Positions 55,380 through 64,000 of a DNA stretch of 64,000 nucleotides are shown here, one piece after another. The notes beneath the pieces were generated by a model that worked only from the letters and a program-made list of their open reading frames with translations, did no database searches and was not told the DNA's origin. Source of the stretch: Planctomycetota bacterium (GTDB taxonomy: Bacteria; Planctomycetota; Planctomycetia; Planctomycetales; Planctomycetaceae). The stretch covers positions 80,009-144,008 of the forward strand of contig JAHZKX010000033.1 in the NCBI GenBank assembly GCA_022600195.1, in the 5' to 3' direction. Position numbers and translations under genes: made by a program. Numbering within the stretch: the stretch's first letter is position 1; each line of letters starts with the position of its first letter.

Positions 55380-55748
55380 ATCAGTATCCCTTCTGAAAGC
55401 GTCCGAACCGGATGGATTTGATTTGATTCAGCAGGCTCTGGTTCCCCATGCATCCTGATGGGTTAGCTACCTGTAAAATAGACTTTTTTAGCGTATCATG
55501 CTGAGATGTCTCAGTCATGCGGCGTGAGTCTAGCAGGTCTGAAAAAATGAGTCTATAGCTGATTTTCCGCGTCTTTTCCGTGATGAATTGAAAGAAAAAT
55601 AGAAGAGATACAGACCGTCGACTTGAATCATTGTTTTCAAATCAAGGCAACTTGCATAGAATCTAAGTAGTTATGGAATAATAAGATAAGAAATCTATTT
55701 TGCAAATCCGTTCCCTGATGGGTTCGATTGAAATCAGGTTGAAAATCG
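55380..55748. other. Divergent intergenic region, no features seen
   Basis: About 369 bp between the secreted hypothetical gene and the phosphoesterase gene. No gene or clear promoter is visible. Confidence 0.5.
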
Positions 55749-56441
55749 ATGCGTGTGCTTGTGGTATCGGACATTCATTCAAATTGGGCGGCGCTTTCCG
55801 CAATCCAGGAAGACTTTGATTACTGTCTGTGTGTTGGTGATCTGGTTGATTACGGAACTGACCCGTTACCCTGTATTGAATGGGTAAACCGGAATGCGAC
55901 TGCTTGTGTACGCGGAAATCACGATCATGCCGTTGCTCAGCGGGTAGAGGCCAAGGGGACCACTGGATTTCGAAAACTGGCCTGTGAAACGCGGCCCTTC
56001 CATTGGGATTTACTGGATCGAGTCAGAATGAAATATCTGGCACGGCTTCCTATTTCACAACAGATTACTCTTGAGGGAGTCACATTTTATCTGGTGCATG
56101 GTACGCCTCGTGATCCCCTGGATGAATATCTGGGAGATAATGAAGCTGCCTGGAACGCGCGGTTACAGGGAATCAATGCGGACTTTATCTGTGTCGGACA
56201 TACCCACATTCCGTTTCATCTTGATCTGGCTGACAAGCAAGTGGTTAATCCGGGAAGTGTCGGGCAACCTCGCGATGGTGACCCCCGCTGCTCTTATGCC
56301 ATCATTGAAGAGGGTAAGGTGACCCTCAAGCGGCAGGAGTATGACATCCAAGCCGCCATCCATCAGATGGAAGAAGCCGGCCTGACGGGAGAAGCGCTGG
56401 AAATGGCATCCAATGTGCTATTGAATGCCCGCATGTCCTGA
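55749..56441 (+). CDS. Calcineurin-like metallophosphoesterase (YfcE-like)
   Basis: 230 residues. All metal-binding motifs are present: SDIHSN at 7-12, GDLVDYG near 30, GNHDHAV near 57, VHGTPRD near 115, GHTHIPFHL near 150 and NPGSVGQPRDGDP near 170. It is a cytoplasmic phosphodiesterase/phosphatase of the YfcE/MJ0936 group; the substrate is not predictable. Single gene; converges with fumC. Confidence 0.9.
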   Translation: MRVLVVSDIHSNWAALSAIQEDFDYCLCVGDLVDYGTDPLPCIEWVNRNATACVRGNHDHAVAQRVEAKGTTGFRKLACETRPFHWDLLDRVRMKYLARLPISQQITLEGVTFYLVHGTPRDPLDEYLGDNEAAWNARLQGINADFICVGHTHIPFHLDLADKQVVNPGSVGQPRDGDPRCSYAIIEEGKVTLKRQEYDIQAAIHQMEEAGLTGEALEMASNVLLNARMS

Positions 56442-56507
56442 GAGCTATTTTTTTCTCTCTCCGTTACGATGTCGGATCATTGCACAGAGAGAAGCTTCGT
56501 GGTCTGC

Positions 56508-57932
56508 TTACGCCTGTGGTTCAGTCATACTCATTGGATCCAGGGCTTCACGCAGCGTTTCTTCTGGTAGAATTTTTTGCTCGGTACACAGTTCGCGAAT
56601 GGTTTTACCTGATTTGAAAGCTTCTTTGGCCAGAGCCGATGCTTTCTCGTATCCAATATGAGGATTCAAACTGGTTACCATTGAGAGGCTGTTTTCCACT
56701 GCCGCATTGCAGGCTTCTTGATTTGCTTCCATATTTTCACAACAGAGCTTTACAAATTCATTGCTGGAATTGGCCAGCAGATGGATGCTTTCTAACGCAG
56801 TGAATCCCATGACGGGCATCATGATGTTCAATTGAAATTGTCCACCAGCGGCTCCAGACATGGTAATGGTCTGATCGTTACCGATGACGCGCGTCGCTGC
56901 CTGCATCATACTTTCACACATGACCGGGTTTACTTTACCGGGCATGATAGAACTACCAGGTTGCAAGTCGGGAATTTTCACTTCATAAAAACCGCAGCGG
57001 GGACCAGAACCAAGCCAGCGAATATTGTTAGAGACATTGAAGAGTGTTGTAGCGATTGTCTTCAATAGTGCATGACATTCCACAAGACCATCACGTTGTG
57101 CATTGGCCTCAAAATGGTTTGTGGCTTCGATGAATGCAATGCCCGTTAGTTTGGCCAGCTCTTGACTGACTCGCTGTCCAAATTCCGGATGTGTATTGAT
57201 TCCAGAACCGACGGCAGTACCTCCTACAGGCAATTCATAAACGGCAGCCGCAGCTCGCTTCGCGCGTTCCACACACATTTCCAGTTGTCGGGCAAAGCCA
57301 CCGAACTCCTGACCCAGTCGTAACGGAGTGGCATCGGCGAGATGTGTTCTACCAATCTTGATGATCTGATCCCATGCTTTTGCTTTTTGAGCCAAGCTGT
57401 CCGCAAACTTTTCCAAGCCGGGAATCAAGTGATTGTGGATACTGGATGCGACTGCAACATGAATGGCGGTGGGAAATGTATCGTTTGTGCTTTGGCCCAT
57501 ATTAACATGGTCGTTTGGATGCACCGACTTTTCAGGAGCAAACCGGTCTTCACCCAGAATCTCAATCGCGCGATTACTGATGACCTCGTTCACGTTCATA
57601 TTGCTTGAGGTGCCTGACCCGGTCTGGTAGACGTCGATGGGGAACTGGTCGTCAAATTTTCCCTCTGCAACTTCTGTGGCTGCTGATGTGAGGGCCTGGA
57701 TCTGTGTTTCATTCAGAGGGTTTTTGCCAGTTCCAGACAGTTTTCCAAGATCACGATTCGCATGTGCGGTCGCCAGCTTGACCTGTCCCATTGCATGAAT
57801 CAGGCTGGGAGGCAGGGTATTGCCGGAGATTTGAAAATTCTCAACAGCGCGCTGAGTTTGAGCACCATAATAGGCGTCAGCTGGAACCTGTACTTCACCC
57901 ATAGAATCACGCTCGGTTCGAAAACCCGACAT
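56508..57932 (-). CDS. fumC: Fumarate hydratase class II
   Basis: 474 residues from ATG 57932, with GGAAG 7 bases upstream; the frame is open for 20 further codons to 57992, but those are not part of the family. The fumarase/aspartase signature GSSIMPGKVNPVM is near residue 330. Other motifs are GSGTSSNMNVNEVI near 110 and GRTHLADATPL near 200. It catalyses fumarate and water to malate in the TCA cycle. The length is normal for FumC (about 465). Confidence 0.95.
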   Translation of the reverse strand: MSGFRTERDSMGEVQVPADAYYGAQTQRAVENFQISGNTLPPSLIHAMGQVKLATAHANRDLGKLSGTGKNPLNETQIQALTSAATEVAEGKFDDQFPIDVYQTGSGTSSNMNVNEVISNRAIEILGEDRFAPEKSVHPNDHVNMGQSTNDTFPTAIHVAVASSIHNHLIPGLEKFADSLAQKAKAWDQIIKIGRTHLADATPLRLGQEFGGFARQLEMCVERAKRAAAAVYELPVGGTAVGSGINTHPEFGQRVSQELAKLTGIAFIEATNHFEANAQRDGLVECHALLKTIATTLFNVSNNIRWLGSGPRCGFYEVKIPDLQPGSSIMPGKVNPVMCESMMQAATRVIGNDQTITMSGAAGGQFQLNIMMPVMGFTALESIHLLANSSNEFVKLCCENMEANQEACNAAVENSLSMVTSLNPHIGYEKASALAKEAFKSGKTIRELCTEQKILPEETLREALDPMSMTEPQA

Positions 57933-58069
57933 TGGTCTGCTTCCTGTCTCTGAAAAAATGATGATCGTTAACGTAAAAAGGGTGGCAATCATAGTGATTG
58001 ATCACCAACCTTAATTGTAGCAAGTTATCCGGTTTTCTCAATCGCTGCTCGGTATCAGATCGAAATCGA

Positions 58070-61000
58070 TTACGGCAGGGGTTGAGAACTTCTTAGATAA
58101 CTGAACAGGTCGCGTACTTCTTTTTCAGAGAGTTTGTCAAGCAGTCCTTCGGGCATCAAAGATTTCTTTTGCGGCAGCATTTCATCAATGTTGTTACGTT
58201 CAACAGTAATGCTCTGACCATCGGCACTGCGTATGACTACGACATTATTATCCTGGTCTGCCAAAAATCCGTTTACGGTTCGACCATCTTCGGTAACTAT
58301 CAGAAACGTTTCGAAACCCTCACGAATTTCTGCAGAAGGATTCACAATATTAACCAGCATTCGTTGGACATCATCGCGTTTGAAAGCCGTTAGATCAGGT
58401 CCAATCTTGCCTCCTTCACCGAACAGTATATGGCATTTGCCACAGTTTTTCTGGAAGAGTTTTTCACCAGCATATCGGTCGGGTTCTTCTTTACTCATCT
58501 GTAGTTTTTTTGCGTGGCTGTTAATGATCAATTTCATTTCTGCGGTTGTCGCACCTGAAATGGATCCAAAATGTTTGGCGATCAGACCGGTGATGTTGGA
58601 ATCACTGTAAACGGTCATTTTCCGAGCCGTTTCGATGGAAACCGCAGCTTTATTAATTTTTCCAGCATCAATGGCGTTCAGAAATTCGATGGCCCATGGT
58701 TTTCGAATGGAAACCAGAGTCTGGGCGGCACTTCGTAAATCGTCTGACATATTTGGATACTGACTGGTGACCACGGTGCCGATGGTTGCGTCCGGATACT
58801 GCTGCAACGCACTGATCGAAGCAATCTGCATCTGCAGGTCGCTGGAGCTCTTAATTATCTCTAACAGGACCGGAACGCACTGAGGGACTTTGACTTCACC
58901 AAAGATTTGAATCAGGTCCCGTCGTTTTTGGTTATCGGCTTTCGAGTCGGCCACAATTTTCAATGCTTTTTCAATCGCCGTTTTGTCACCCTGGCGAATG
59001 CCTAATGATATTGATTGCCCACCATATTTGGACATTGCGGTGATCAGTGCTTTCGGGAAGCTGGCCTGTGAGCGGCCTTTCATTGCTGTTTCAAAGCCCG
59101 ACATCAGAATTCCTGCATGAGATTTTCCTGGTGCAGATTCCAGTAGTCTGGCGCAGATCATCAGATCCTTGCGTGAGCCGGTGGAAGCAAACCGGCGCAT
59201 GATACGTTCCAGAATATATTTTTCGACCAGAGGATATTGCCAGACTTCCGCTTTCGAAAAATAGGCCAGTAAAGCATCTCGGCTTTTATCGACCCGCTTT
59301 TCCAGCGACCACCAGAGGATCAGCGGCAAGTGTATATCGTCGAGATCTTCTGAGCGACTCAATAGATTGAAGGCAATGGGCAGCCCTGTGGCTGCAGGGA
59401 GCCGTTTGGATGAGCTGGCGAGCTGGCTGCGGACCTGCACGTGCGGTTCTGTTAATGCCAGGGCAATGAGTTGTTGTCCAATTTTCTCGGGAACCTGATG
59501 TTGATCACATAATAATCTGATTGTCCAGGCACGGACATGAGGGTCTGGATGCTGGAGTGATTTCTCTGCAGCACTTTCATCAAGTCCACCACTCAGGTTC
59601 AGAGCCCAGAGCGATTCCAGAGCCGCTTGTCCGTCGGAAGCAAACAGTTTCTTTTTTAGAGCAGGGATGGCTGATGCATCTTTTCGATCCCCAAAAAGAC
59701 GCAGTGCCTGTTGGCGGTACCATTTGTTGGGGTGGTCCAGAACAGAGATCAGCTCCAGTGAGGTTTTCTTACCCAGATCAAAGGGGGCGACAGGTTTGGC
59801 ATCTTTGGCATTGATACGATAGATGCGACCATCTCCTTTTTCGACACTGCCTGCATAAAGCTGGAGATGAGATATTTGATGTTCGTACATATCACAAAAG
59901 TAAATCGCACCATCGGGGCCAACTTTGATATCGACGGGCCGAAACCGTTTGTCTGTCGTAGCCACCGGCCTTTGTAAATCTACGGTCTGATAGGAAGATC
60001 CATCACTCGAAATTTCACTTTCCACCACGCGGCCTTGCAGCGGTTCAATACCAAACAGATGCCCCCGATATTTTTGGGGGAGTGTGTCTGCTTCATAGAT
60101 CACAAAGTTGTGAGTAAAGCGGGGAACTTTGGCATGTTTCATGGCCTGGAAATAACCAAAGGTATAAGGATTAGAAAGAGGGCCGTGTTTGCCAAACCCT
60201 TTTTGATAGTAGCTGTCTTGTGTGTAATGGAAGCCTCTCGTATTTCCCCCGTTATGACCGGAATAGAGGCGTCCTTTTTGATCGAACTCGACTCCAAAGG
60301 CGTTCCCGCCACCTTCAGCGAAGATCTCATAAATTTTCTTTTCGGGATGATAACGCCAAATCAATTGGCCTAATGAGTGGATGGCTTCCTTGTCTTTCTG
60401 ACCAGGCTTTTTCACTTTGGCGGAGACTGTGCTTCCCTGTGAAGAATACAGCCAGCCATCGGGGCCCCAACGCAAGCTGTTGACGACGGAGTGCGTATCT
60501 TCCAGGCCGAAGCCTTCAAGATGAACTACAGGGTCGCCATCGGGAACGTCGTCATTATTTTTGTCGGGGTAAAACAATAAATAAGGAGGGTTCAACACCC
60601 AGACTCCGCCACGACCTTTGACAAACGAAGTCGCAATATTCAAACCATCGATGAACGTTTTGTGTGAATCGTATTTACCATCGCCGTTAGTATCTTCGTG
60701 AATGGTAATTTTATCCGCACCCCGTTCGTGGTTAGGCGGCGCAAGCGGCACCTTATCGTAGACGGCGCGCAGATGTTTGTCTTTACTGAGAATTCTTAAA
60801 CCTTCTGGATCTGGGTATTGAAGATAGTTGATGACCCACATCCGGCCACGTTCATCAAAATTCTGAAAGATGGGCTGCTTCACATATGGTTCGGCGAGTA
60901 CTTGTTCAATTTTCAAGTCGTCTGGTACGGTGAATTGTTTCAACGAATCAGCGGGGCCAAAAAATTCTCCGCCGGTAATCTTCGGAGGTGGTTTTGGTGG

Positions 61001-61072
61001 AGCAGCCTGCCCCGTTGCGAATGAATGCAAAATGAGTGAGAACGCAAGCAGCAAGAACAATCGATGGCTCAT
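58070..61072 (-). CDS. Giant propeller-HEAT-cytochrome c protein
   Basis: 1000 residues; Sec signal peptide (about 3-23), dehydrogenase-like propeller (about 45-440) with DTNGDGKYD, HEAT-like array (about 450-860), and a mono-haem cytochrome c (CGKCH near residue 882) with the conserved tail DDVQRMLVNIVNPSAEIREG. It aligns along its length with the protein at 24.2-27.8 kb but begins directly with the propeller. The ATG has AAGGAT about 8 bases upstream. Probably periplasmic; oxidises an unknown substrate and passes electrons to its haem domain. Confidence 0.88.
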   Translation of the reverse strand: MSHRLFLLLAFSLILHSFATGQAAPPKPPPKITGGEFFGPADSLKQFTVPDDLKIEQVLAEPYVKQPIFQNFDERGRMWVINYLQYPDPEGLRILSKDKHLRAVYDKVPLAPPNHERGADKITIHEDTNGDGKYDSHKTFIDGLNIATSFVKGRGGVWVLNPPYLLFYPDKNNDDVPDGDPVVHLEGFGLEDTHSVVNSLRWGPDGWLYSSQGSTVSAKVKKPGQKDKEAIHSLGQLIWRYHPEKKIYEIFAEGGGNAFGVEFDQKGRLYSGHNGGNTRGFHYTQDSYYQKGFGKHGPLSNPYTFGYFQAMKHAKVPRFTHNFVIYEADTLPQKYRGHLFGIEPLQGRVVESEISSDGSSYQTVDLQRPVATTDKRFRPVDIKVGPDGAIYFCDMYEHQISHLQLYAGSVEKGDGRIYRINAKDAKPVAPFDLGKKTSLELISVLDHPNKWYRQQALRLFGDRKDASAIPALKKKLFASDGQAALESLWALNLSGGLDESAAEKSLQHPDPHVRAWTIRLLCDQHQVPEKIGQQLIALALTEPHVQVRSQLASSSKRLPAATGLPIAFNLLSRSEDLDDIHLPLILWWSLEKRVDKSRDALLAYFSKAEVWQYPLVEKYILERIMRRFASTGSRKDLMICARLLESAPGKSHAGILMSGFETAMKGRSQASFPKALITAMSKYGGQSISLGIRQGDKTAIEKALKIVADSKADNQKRRDLIQIFGEVKVPQCVPVLLEIIKSSSDLQMQIASISALQQYPDATIGTVVTSQYPNMSDDLRSAAQTLVSIRKPWAIEFLNAIDAGKINKAAVSIETARKMTVYSDSNITGLIAKHFGSISGATTAEMKLIINSHAKKLQMSKEEPDRYAGEKLFQKNCGKCHILFGEGGKIGPDLTAFKRDDVQRMLVNIVNPSAEIREGFETFLIVTEDGRTVNGFLADQDNNVVVIRSADGQSITVERNNIDEMLPQKKSLMPEGLLDKLSEKEVRDLFSYLRSSQPLP

Positions 61073-61371
61073 TGTTCTGGATCCTTTTAATTCAATATTT
61101 CTGGATGAAGATAAAGTAGAGGCAGGTGCTTCATGTTTTACAGGGCGAGAATCTACTTCTTAGTCTGAAGAGAGACGATATCAAAATCAAGCATCAGGCA
61201 GGGATTCCATGATGCTTTCTTTGATTGAAACTCAGTCCTCGCCATATGGCATCAAAACCTGTAATTTACAGTAGATATTGCTTACCCTCTTTCCTTACGA
61301 TAAATGGGGGAGTAAATCTCAGGAGCAATCGTGATATTTTCAACAAAACATTAGAAACAGGAAAAGACAAG
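61073..61371. other. Divergent intergenic region, no features seen
   Basis: About 299 bp between the giant cytochrome gene and the SMP-30-like gene. The plus-strand frame is open from 61225, but the start is placed at 61372. No motif is singled out. Confidence 0.45.
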
Positions 61372-62307
61372 ATGATCAGCAAATGGATGTTTCTTGCAAT
61401 GGCCAGCTTATGTTTCTGTTTTCAGGTCGGGTTAGGTCAGGATCCCGCAAACTCCAGGCCCGAAACACATCCCCTGCCTGAAACGGTAGCAAAGAACGCG
61501 AAACTGCAGCAAGAATATGCGGCCAAAGCCTTTTTTGAAGGACCCGTTTGGGATCCTGCGGGGAAAAAATTATACTTTACTTCTTTTGTCGGCAAGGACA
61601 CAAAAATTTTACGTCTGGATGGAGAGGGGAAAGCCCGTGTCTGGTTGGATAAGACGAAAGGCATTAACGGAACCTATCTCTCCCTGAAAGGACGCATGCT
61701 TGGCGCACAGGCATTTGGCCAGCATTTGATGAGTTACGGTTTCGGTGAAAACGGTCCAACAGACACGATCATCGTCGCTCAGAATCCCAAGTGGAACCAA
61801 CCTAACGATGTCTGCCAGACTCCTAACGGAAATATTTATTTTACCGACCCTGATTTCAAGAATCGCAAAACGAGCGCCGTTTATTTCAAGGCAACAAACG
61901 GGGCAGTCAAAAAAATCATTACCGATATGCCCCTCCCCAATGGTGTTATTGCCTCCAATGATGGTAATACACTCTATGTAGGGGACAGTCATGAAAAACT
62001 CTGGCGGAGTTTTCCCATCAAAGCAGATGGAACTGTGGGGACTGGGAAACTCTTTTTCGATCCCAAAACGAAACGACAGGATTCACCCGACGGAATGAGC
62101 ATTGATGCGAAAGGGAATCTGTATCTTTCCGGGCGGGGTGGTGTCTGGGTGGCGACTCCTGATGGTAAATCTTTGGGATTGATCCCGATTCCGGAGTTTT
62201 GTTCCAATGTGACGTTTGGTGGACCGGATGGGAAAACGCTGTACTTCACCTGCTCGAATAAGGTTTATAGTTTAAGAATGAATGTGAAAGGGGCACAGTT
62301 TCCTTAA
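61372..62307 (+). CDS. Secreted SMP-30/gluconolactonase-like protein
   Basis: 311 residues from ATG 61372, with AGGAAAA 6 bases upstream and a Sec signal peptide (FLAMASLCFCFQVGLG). Six-bladed propeller of the SMP-30 type: EGPVWDPAGKKLYFTSF near residue 49, NDVCQTPNGNIYFTDP near 145, PNGVIASNDGNTLYVGDS and SPDGMSIDAKGNLYLSG. The Glu, Asn and Asp metal ligands appear to be present. It probably hydrolyses a sugar lactone outside the cytoplasm. Confidence 0.85.
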   Translation: MISKWMFLAMASLCFCFQVGLGQDPANSRPETHPLPETVAKNAKLQQEYAAKAFFEGPVWDPAGKKLYFTSFVGKDTKILRLDGEGKARVWLDKTKGINGTYLSLKGRMLGAQAFGQHLMSYGFGENGPTDTIIVAQNPKWNQPNDVCQTPNGNIYFTDPDFKNRKTSAVYFKATNGAVKKIITDMPLPNGVIASNDGNTLYVGDSHEKLWRSFPIKADGTVGTGKLFFDPKTKRQDSPDGMSIDAKGNLYLSGRGGVWVATPDGKSLGLIPIPEFCSNVTFGGPDGKTLYFTCSNKVYSLRMNVKGAQFP

Positions 62308-62325
62308 ACATAAAAATAGAAAGTG

Positions 62326-62361
62326 AAACGGGCGATGTAATTAAGCATACATCGCCCGTTT
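62326..62361. terminator. Bidirectional Rho-independent terminator
   Basis: AAACGGGCGATGTA (62326-62339) and TACATCGCCCGTTT (62348-62361) form a 14-bp perfect stem with an 8-base loop, with A/T ends on both sides. It lies between the convergent SMP-30-like gene and pilT and can serve both. Confidence 0.9.
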
Positions 62362-62389
62362 TGATTGAGTTTAACAATTGACAAACATT

Positions 62390-63544
62390 TTACAGAATCG
62401 CAGCCCCTTTGACGTCGATTCCTTTCAGGGTCATTTTCAATTCTTCCACGTTCGGTGAAATTTCGAATGCGTCTGCTCGACTGATAAATTCCCGGTCGAT
62501 AAAACCTTTCAGGCTGTCATTAAACTGCTGCATCCCTTCTTCTTTCCCGATGCGGATGGCGGCTGCCAGTTTTTCGTCCTGTTCTTCCAGGATCAGTTTA
62601 CGCACAGTCGGATTGAAGGTCATAATTTCTACAATGGGTACTCGGCCTGGGGCATCAACGATTGTCTTTAGCAGTTTTTGTGCAACGATGGCGCGCATAT
62701 TAAATGCCAGACTGCTCCTCAATGCATTATGCATGTCCTGTGGGAACAGGTCGAGGATACGGCCGATACAACTGGGGGCATTCGAGGCGTGGATTGTACC
62801 GAACACCAGGTGACCTGTTTCCGCTGCATGGATCGCGGTTGAAAATGTTTCCATGTCACGCATTTCGCCCACGAGCATAATGTCGGGGTCCTGGCGAACG
62901 GCATGTTTCATGGCAATTTCAAAGTCTTTCACGTCGATACCAATTTCGCGTTGATTGATCAGACATTTATTCTGGGTGTAAACAAATTCGATCGGGTCTT
63001 CAATCGTCAAAATATGTTTGCGATAGTTATCGTTGACCCAGTTGAGCATTGAGGCAATCGTGGTACTTTTACCACTACCGGTCACACCCGCAAGCAAAAC
63101 CATGCCCTGGTCAAACTTACAAAGTGATTCCATGACATCAGGCAGGTACAAGCCTTCAAAGTTAGGAATCGATCGCTCAATTTTACGAGAGACCATTCCA
63201 GGTACACCCAACTGGATAAATAAGTTCACACGAAACCGCCAGGGTACTCCTTCGTATTCCACCACGTAAGAAAAGTCGGCTCCCCCTTCATCGTGGAAAA
63301 TTTTGGTATTTCGCTCATCCATCATCGGAGTAAACAAAGCCATCATCTGATCTCGATCGATCGGCTCCATCTGCAGCTCGCGCAGAGTCCCTTTGACACG
63401 TAAGATCGGAGCTTTGCCTACCTGCATATGCAAGTCGGAGCCGCCATGCTTGATCAGCTGGCGGAATACTTTATCGATATCATTTTCAGCATGTCCGGTT
63501 AAAGGAGAGACCTCTTTTGCTTTCGCAGGTACGGTTGTCGCCAT
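62390..63544 (-). CDS. pilT: Type IV pilus retraction ATPase PilT
   Basis: 384 residues from ATG 63544, with GGAG 7 bases upstream. N-terminal PAS-like domain (about 20-100, GGSDLHMQVGKAPILRVKG), Walker A GVTGSGKSTT near residue 145, IEDPIEF, Walker B QDPDIMLVGEMRD with the AIHAAETGHLV motif typical of PilT rather than PilB, and FPQDMHNALRSSLA. No zinc cysteine pairs, as expected for PilT. It powers pilus retraction at the cytoplasmic face. The distance to the GspE-like gene is 10 kb. No other pilus gene is in the window. Confidence 0.92.
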   Translation of the reverse strand: MATTVPAKAKEVSPLTGHAENDIDKVFRQLIKHGGSDLHMQVGKAPILRVKGTLRELQMEPIDRDQMMALFTPMMDERNTKIFHDEGGADFSYVVEYEGVPWRFRVNLFIQLGVPGMVSRKIERSIPNFEGLYLPDVMESLCKFDQGMVLLAGVTGSGKSTTIASMLNWVNDNYRKHILTIEDPIEFVYTQNKCLINQREIGIDVKDFEIAMKHAVRQDPDIMLVGEMRDMETFSTAIHAAETGHLVFGTIHASNAPSCIGRILDLFPQDMHNALRSSLAFNMRAIVAQKLLKTIVDAPGRVPIVEIMTFNPTVRKLILEEQDEKLAAAIRIGKEEGMQQFNDSLKGFIDREFISRADAFEISPNVEELKMTLKGIDVKGAAIL

Positions 63545-63787
63545 AAACAAACTCCAATTATCGAATGGTCTTTACAGTTGCTAGATTTTGCAGCTGAATC
63601 GAAATCAACGCAGACTCGTTTTTGAAAAGAAATCAGGGACAAATTGTACAGATGAATCAATTTGCCTTAAATCAATCTATACTGCTATTTTGGGGACTCT
63701 GGAAGAACATGCAAGGTCCTTTTTCTATGTAAACGATAAATTTGTGGCTCTTCTCGCAACACAGGTGATACCACCCTGATTTTTAAC

Positions 63788-64000
63788 TTACCCTTGTGAG
63801 AGAGAAACAGTGCTTTTGAAGCGAATGGGAATGCCACGTTCCGCGAGATACTGTTTTGTTTCTTCCACGGGGTGAGTGCCATAATGAAAAATACTTGCAG
63901 CGAGCGCGGCACTGGCTTTGCCTTCCGTCAGGACTTCATATAAGTGTTCGGGGCAGCCTGCACCACCGCTGGCAACCACGGGGATCGTGACGGCTTCTGC
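63788..64000 (-). CDS. hisF: Imidazole glycerol phosphate synthase subunit HisF, C-terminal part
   Basis: The frame runs off the right edge, so only the last 70 or so residues are seen, ending [20 protein letters not shown] and [20 protein letters not shown] followed by SIFHYGT and VEETKQYL are the last (beta/alpha)8 strands and helices of HisF. It catalyses cyclisation to imidazole glycerol phosphate and AICAR in histidine biosynthesis, using ammonia from HisH. Confidence 0.93.
   Translation of the reverse strand, partial: AEAVTIPVVASGGAGCPEHLYEVLTEGKASAALAASIFHYGTHPVEETKQYLAERGIPIRFKSTVSLSQG

Noticed and set aside
1..64000. tRNA, rRNA, CRISPR array, insertion sequence or integrase genes
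   Set aside because: No tRNA-like cloverleaf arms, repeat-spacer series or transposase motifs were found on reading the intergenic regions by eye. A tRNA or CRISPR scan would settle this.

Overview
The window looks like a chromosomal segment of a planctomycete, most likely a Gimesia-like Planctomycetaceae. It carries families that are abundant in that phylum: two DUF1501 Tat proteins, a PSCyt1/PSCyt2/PSD1 (DUF1549/DUF1553) cytochrome, two giant propeller-HEAT-cytochrome c proteins, an arylsulfatase, an FGE-like protein, a ceramidase-like hydrolase, two DUF1570-like metalloprotease-type proteins, and the planctomycete/verrucomicrobial/chlamydial 'small basic protein'. By eye the GC content is intermediate. 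The genus is inference; the phylum is well supported by gene content. No rRNA, tRNA, CRISPR array, integrase or insertion sequence was seen. Layout: 0.1-7.6 kb holds a Tat-exported NHL-repeat protein, a small hypothetical protein, a coupled pair (five-haem cytochrome c followed by a secreted propeller protein), and a DUF1570 protein. 7.7-12.1 kb carries a very large membrane-anchored LptA/OstA-like protein downstream of a KdsD-type arabinose-5-phosphate isomerase, which points to lipopolysaccharide/Kdo biology. 12.6-15.5 kb has the Obg GTPase, a small membrane protein and a secreted HExxH protein. 15.6-21.7 kb is a compact six-gene 2-aminoethylphosphonate catabolism operon on the minus strand: flavin oxidoreductase, OPA-type transporter, PhnZ-like HD protein, phnX, phnW and a zinc alcohol dehydrogenase. 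The transporter would bring in the organophosphonate. PhnW with PhnX releases phosphate through phosphonoacetaldehyde. The flavoenzyme, HD protein and dehydrogenase probably widen the substrate range or clear aldehyde. 22-35.9 kb is an accessory stretch of secreted degradative enzymes and redox proteins typical of planctomycetes, plus a sodium symporter. 36.6-39.4 kb holds an isolated SIR2-like gene fused to three GAF-like modules. It sits alone between intergenic repeats and is the strongest candidate for an undescribed system, perhaps a self-contained NAD-consuming sensor/effector. 39.5-44.5 kb has an NlpC/P60-like protein, the small basic protein, a second sodium symporter with a small membrane partner and possibly an ATT start, and NrdR. 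44.5-50.5 kb has a DUF1501/PSD1 pair and an arylsulfatase. 50.8-58 kb has a GspE/PilB-type ATPase with an unusual membrane-anchored N-terminus, a CvpA-like membrane protein, RdgB, a secreted hypothetical protein, a phosphoesterase and fumarase C. 58-64 kb has a second giant propeller-HEAT-cytochrome protein, an SMP-30-like protein, a strong bidirectional terminator, PilT and the 3' end of hisF. Dispersed features include at least four copies of an intergenic CACGAAA-type repeat between 29 and 41 kb, all in the same orientation, and several perfect inverted repeats in leaders and intergenic regions.
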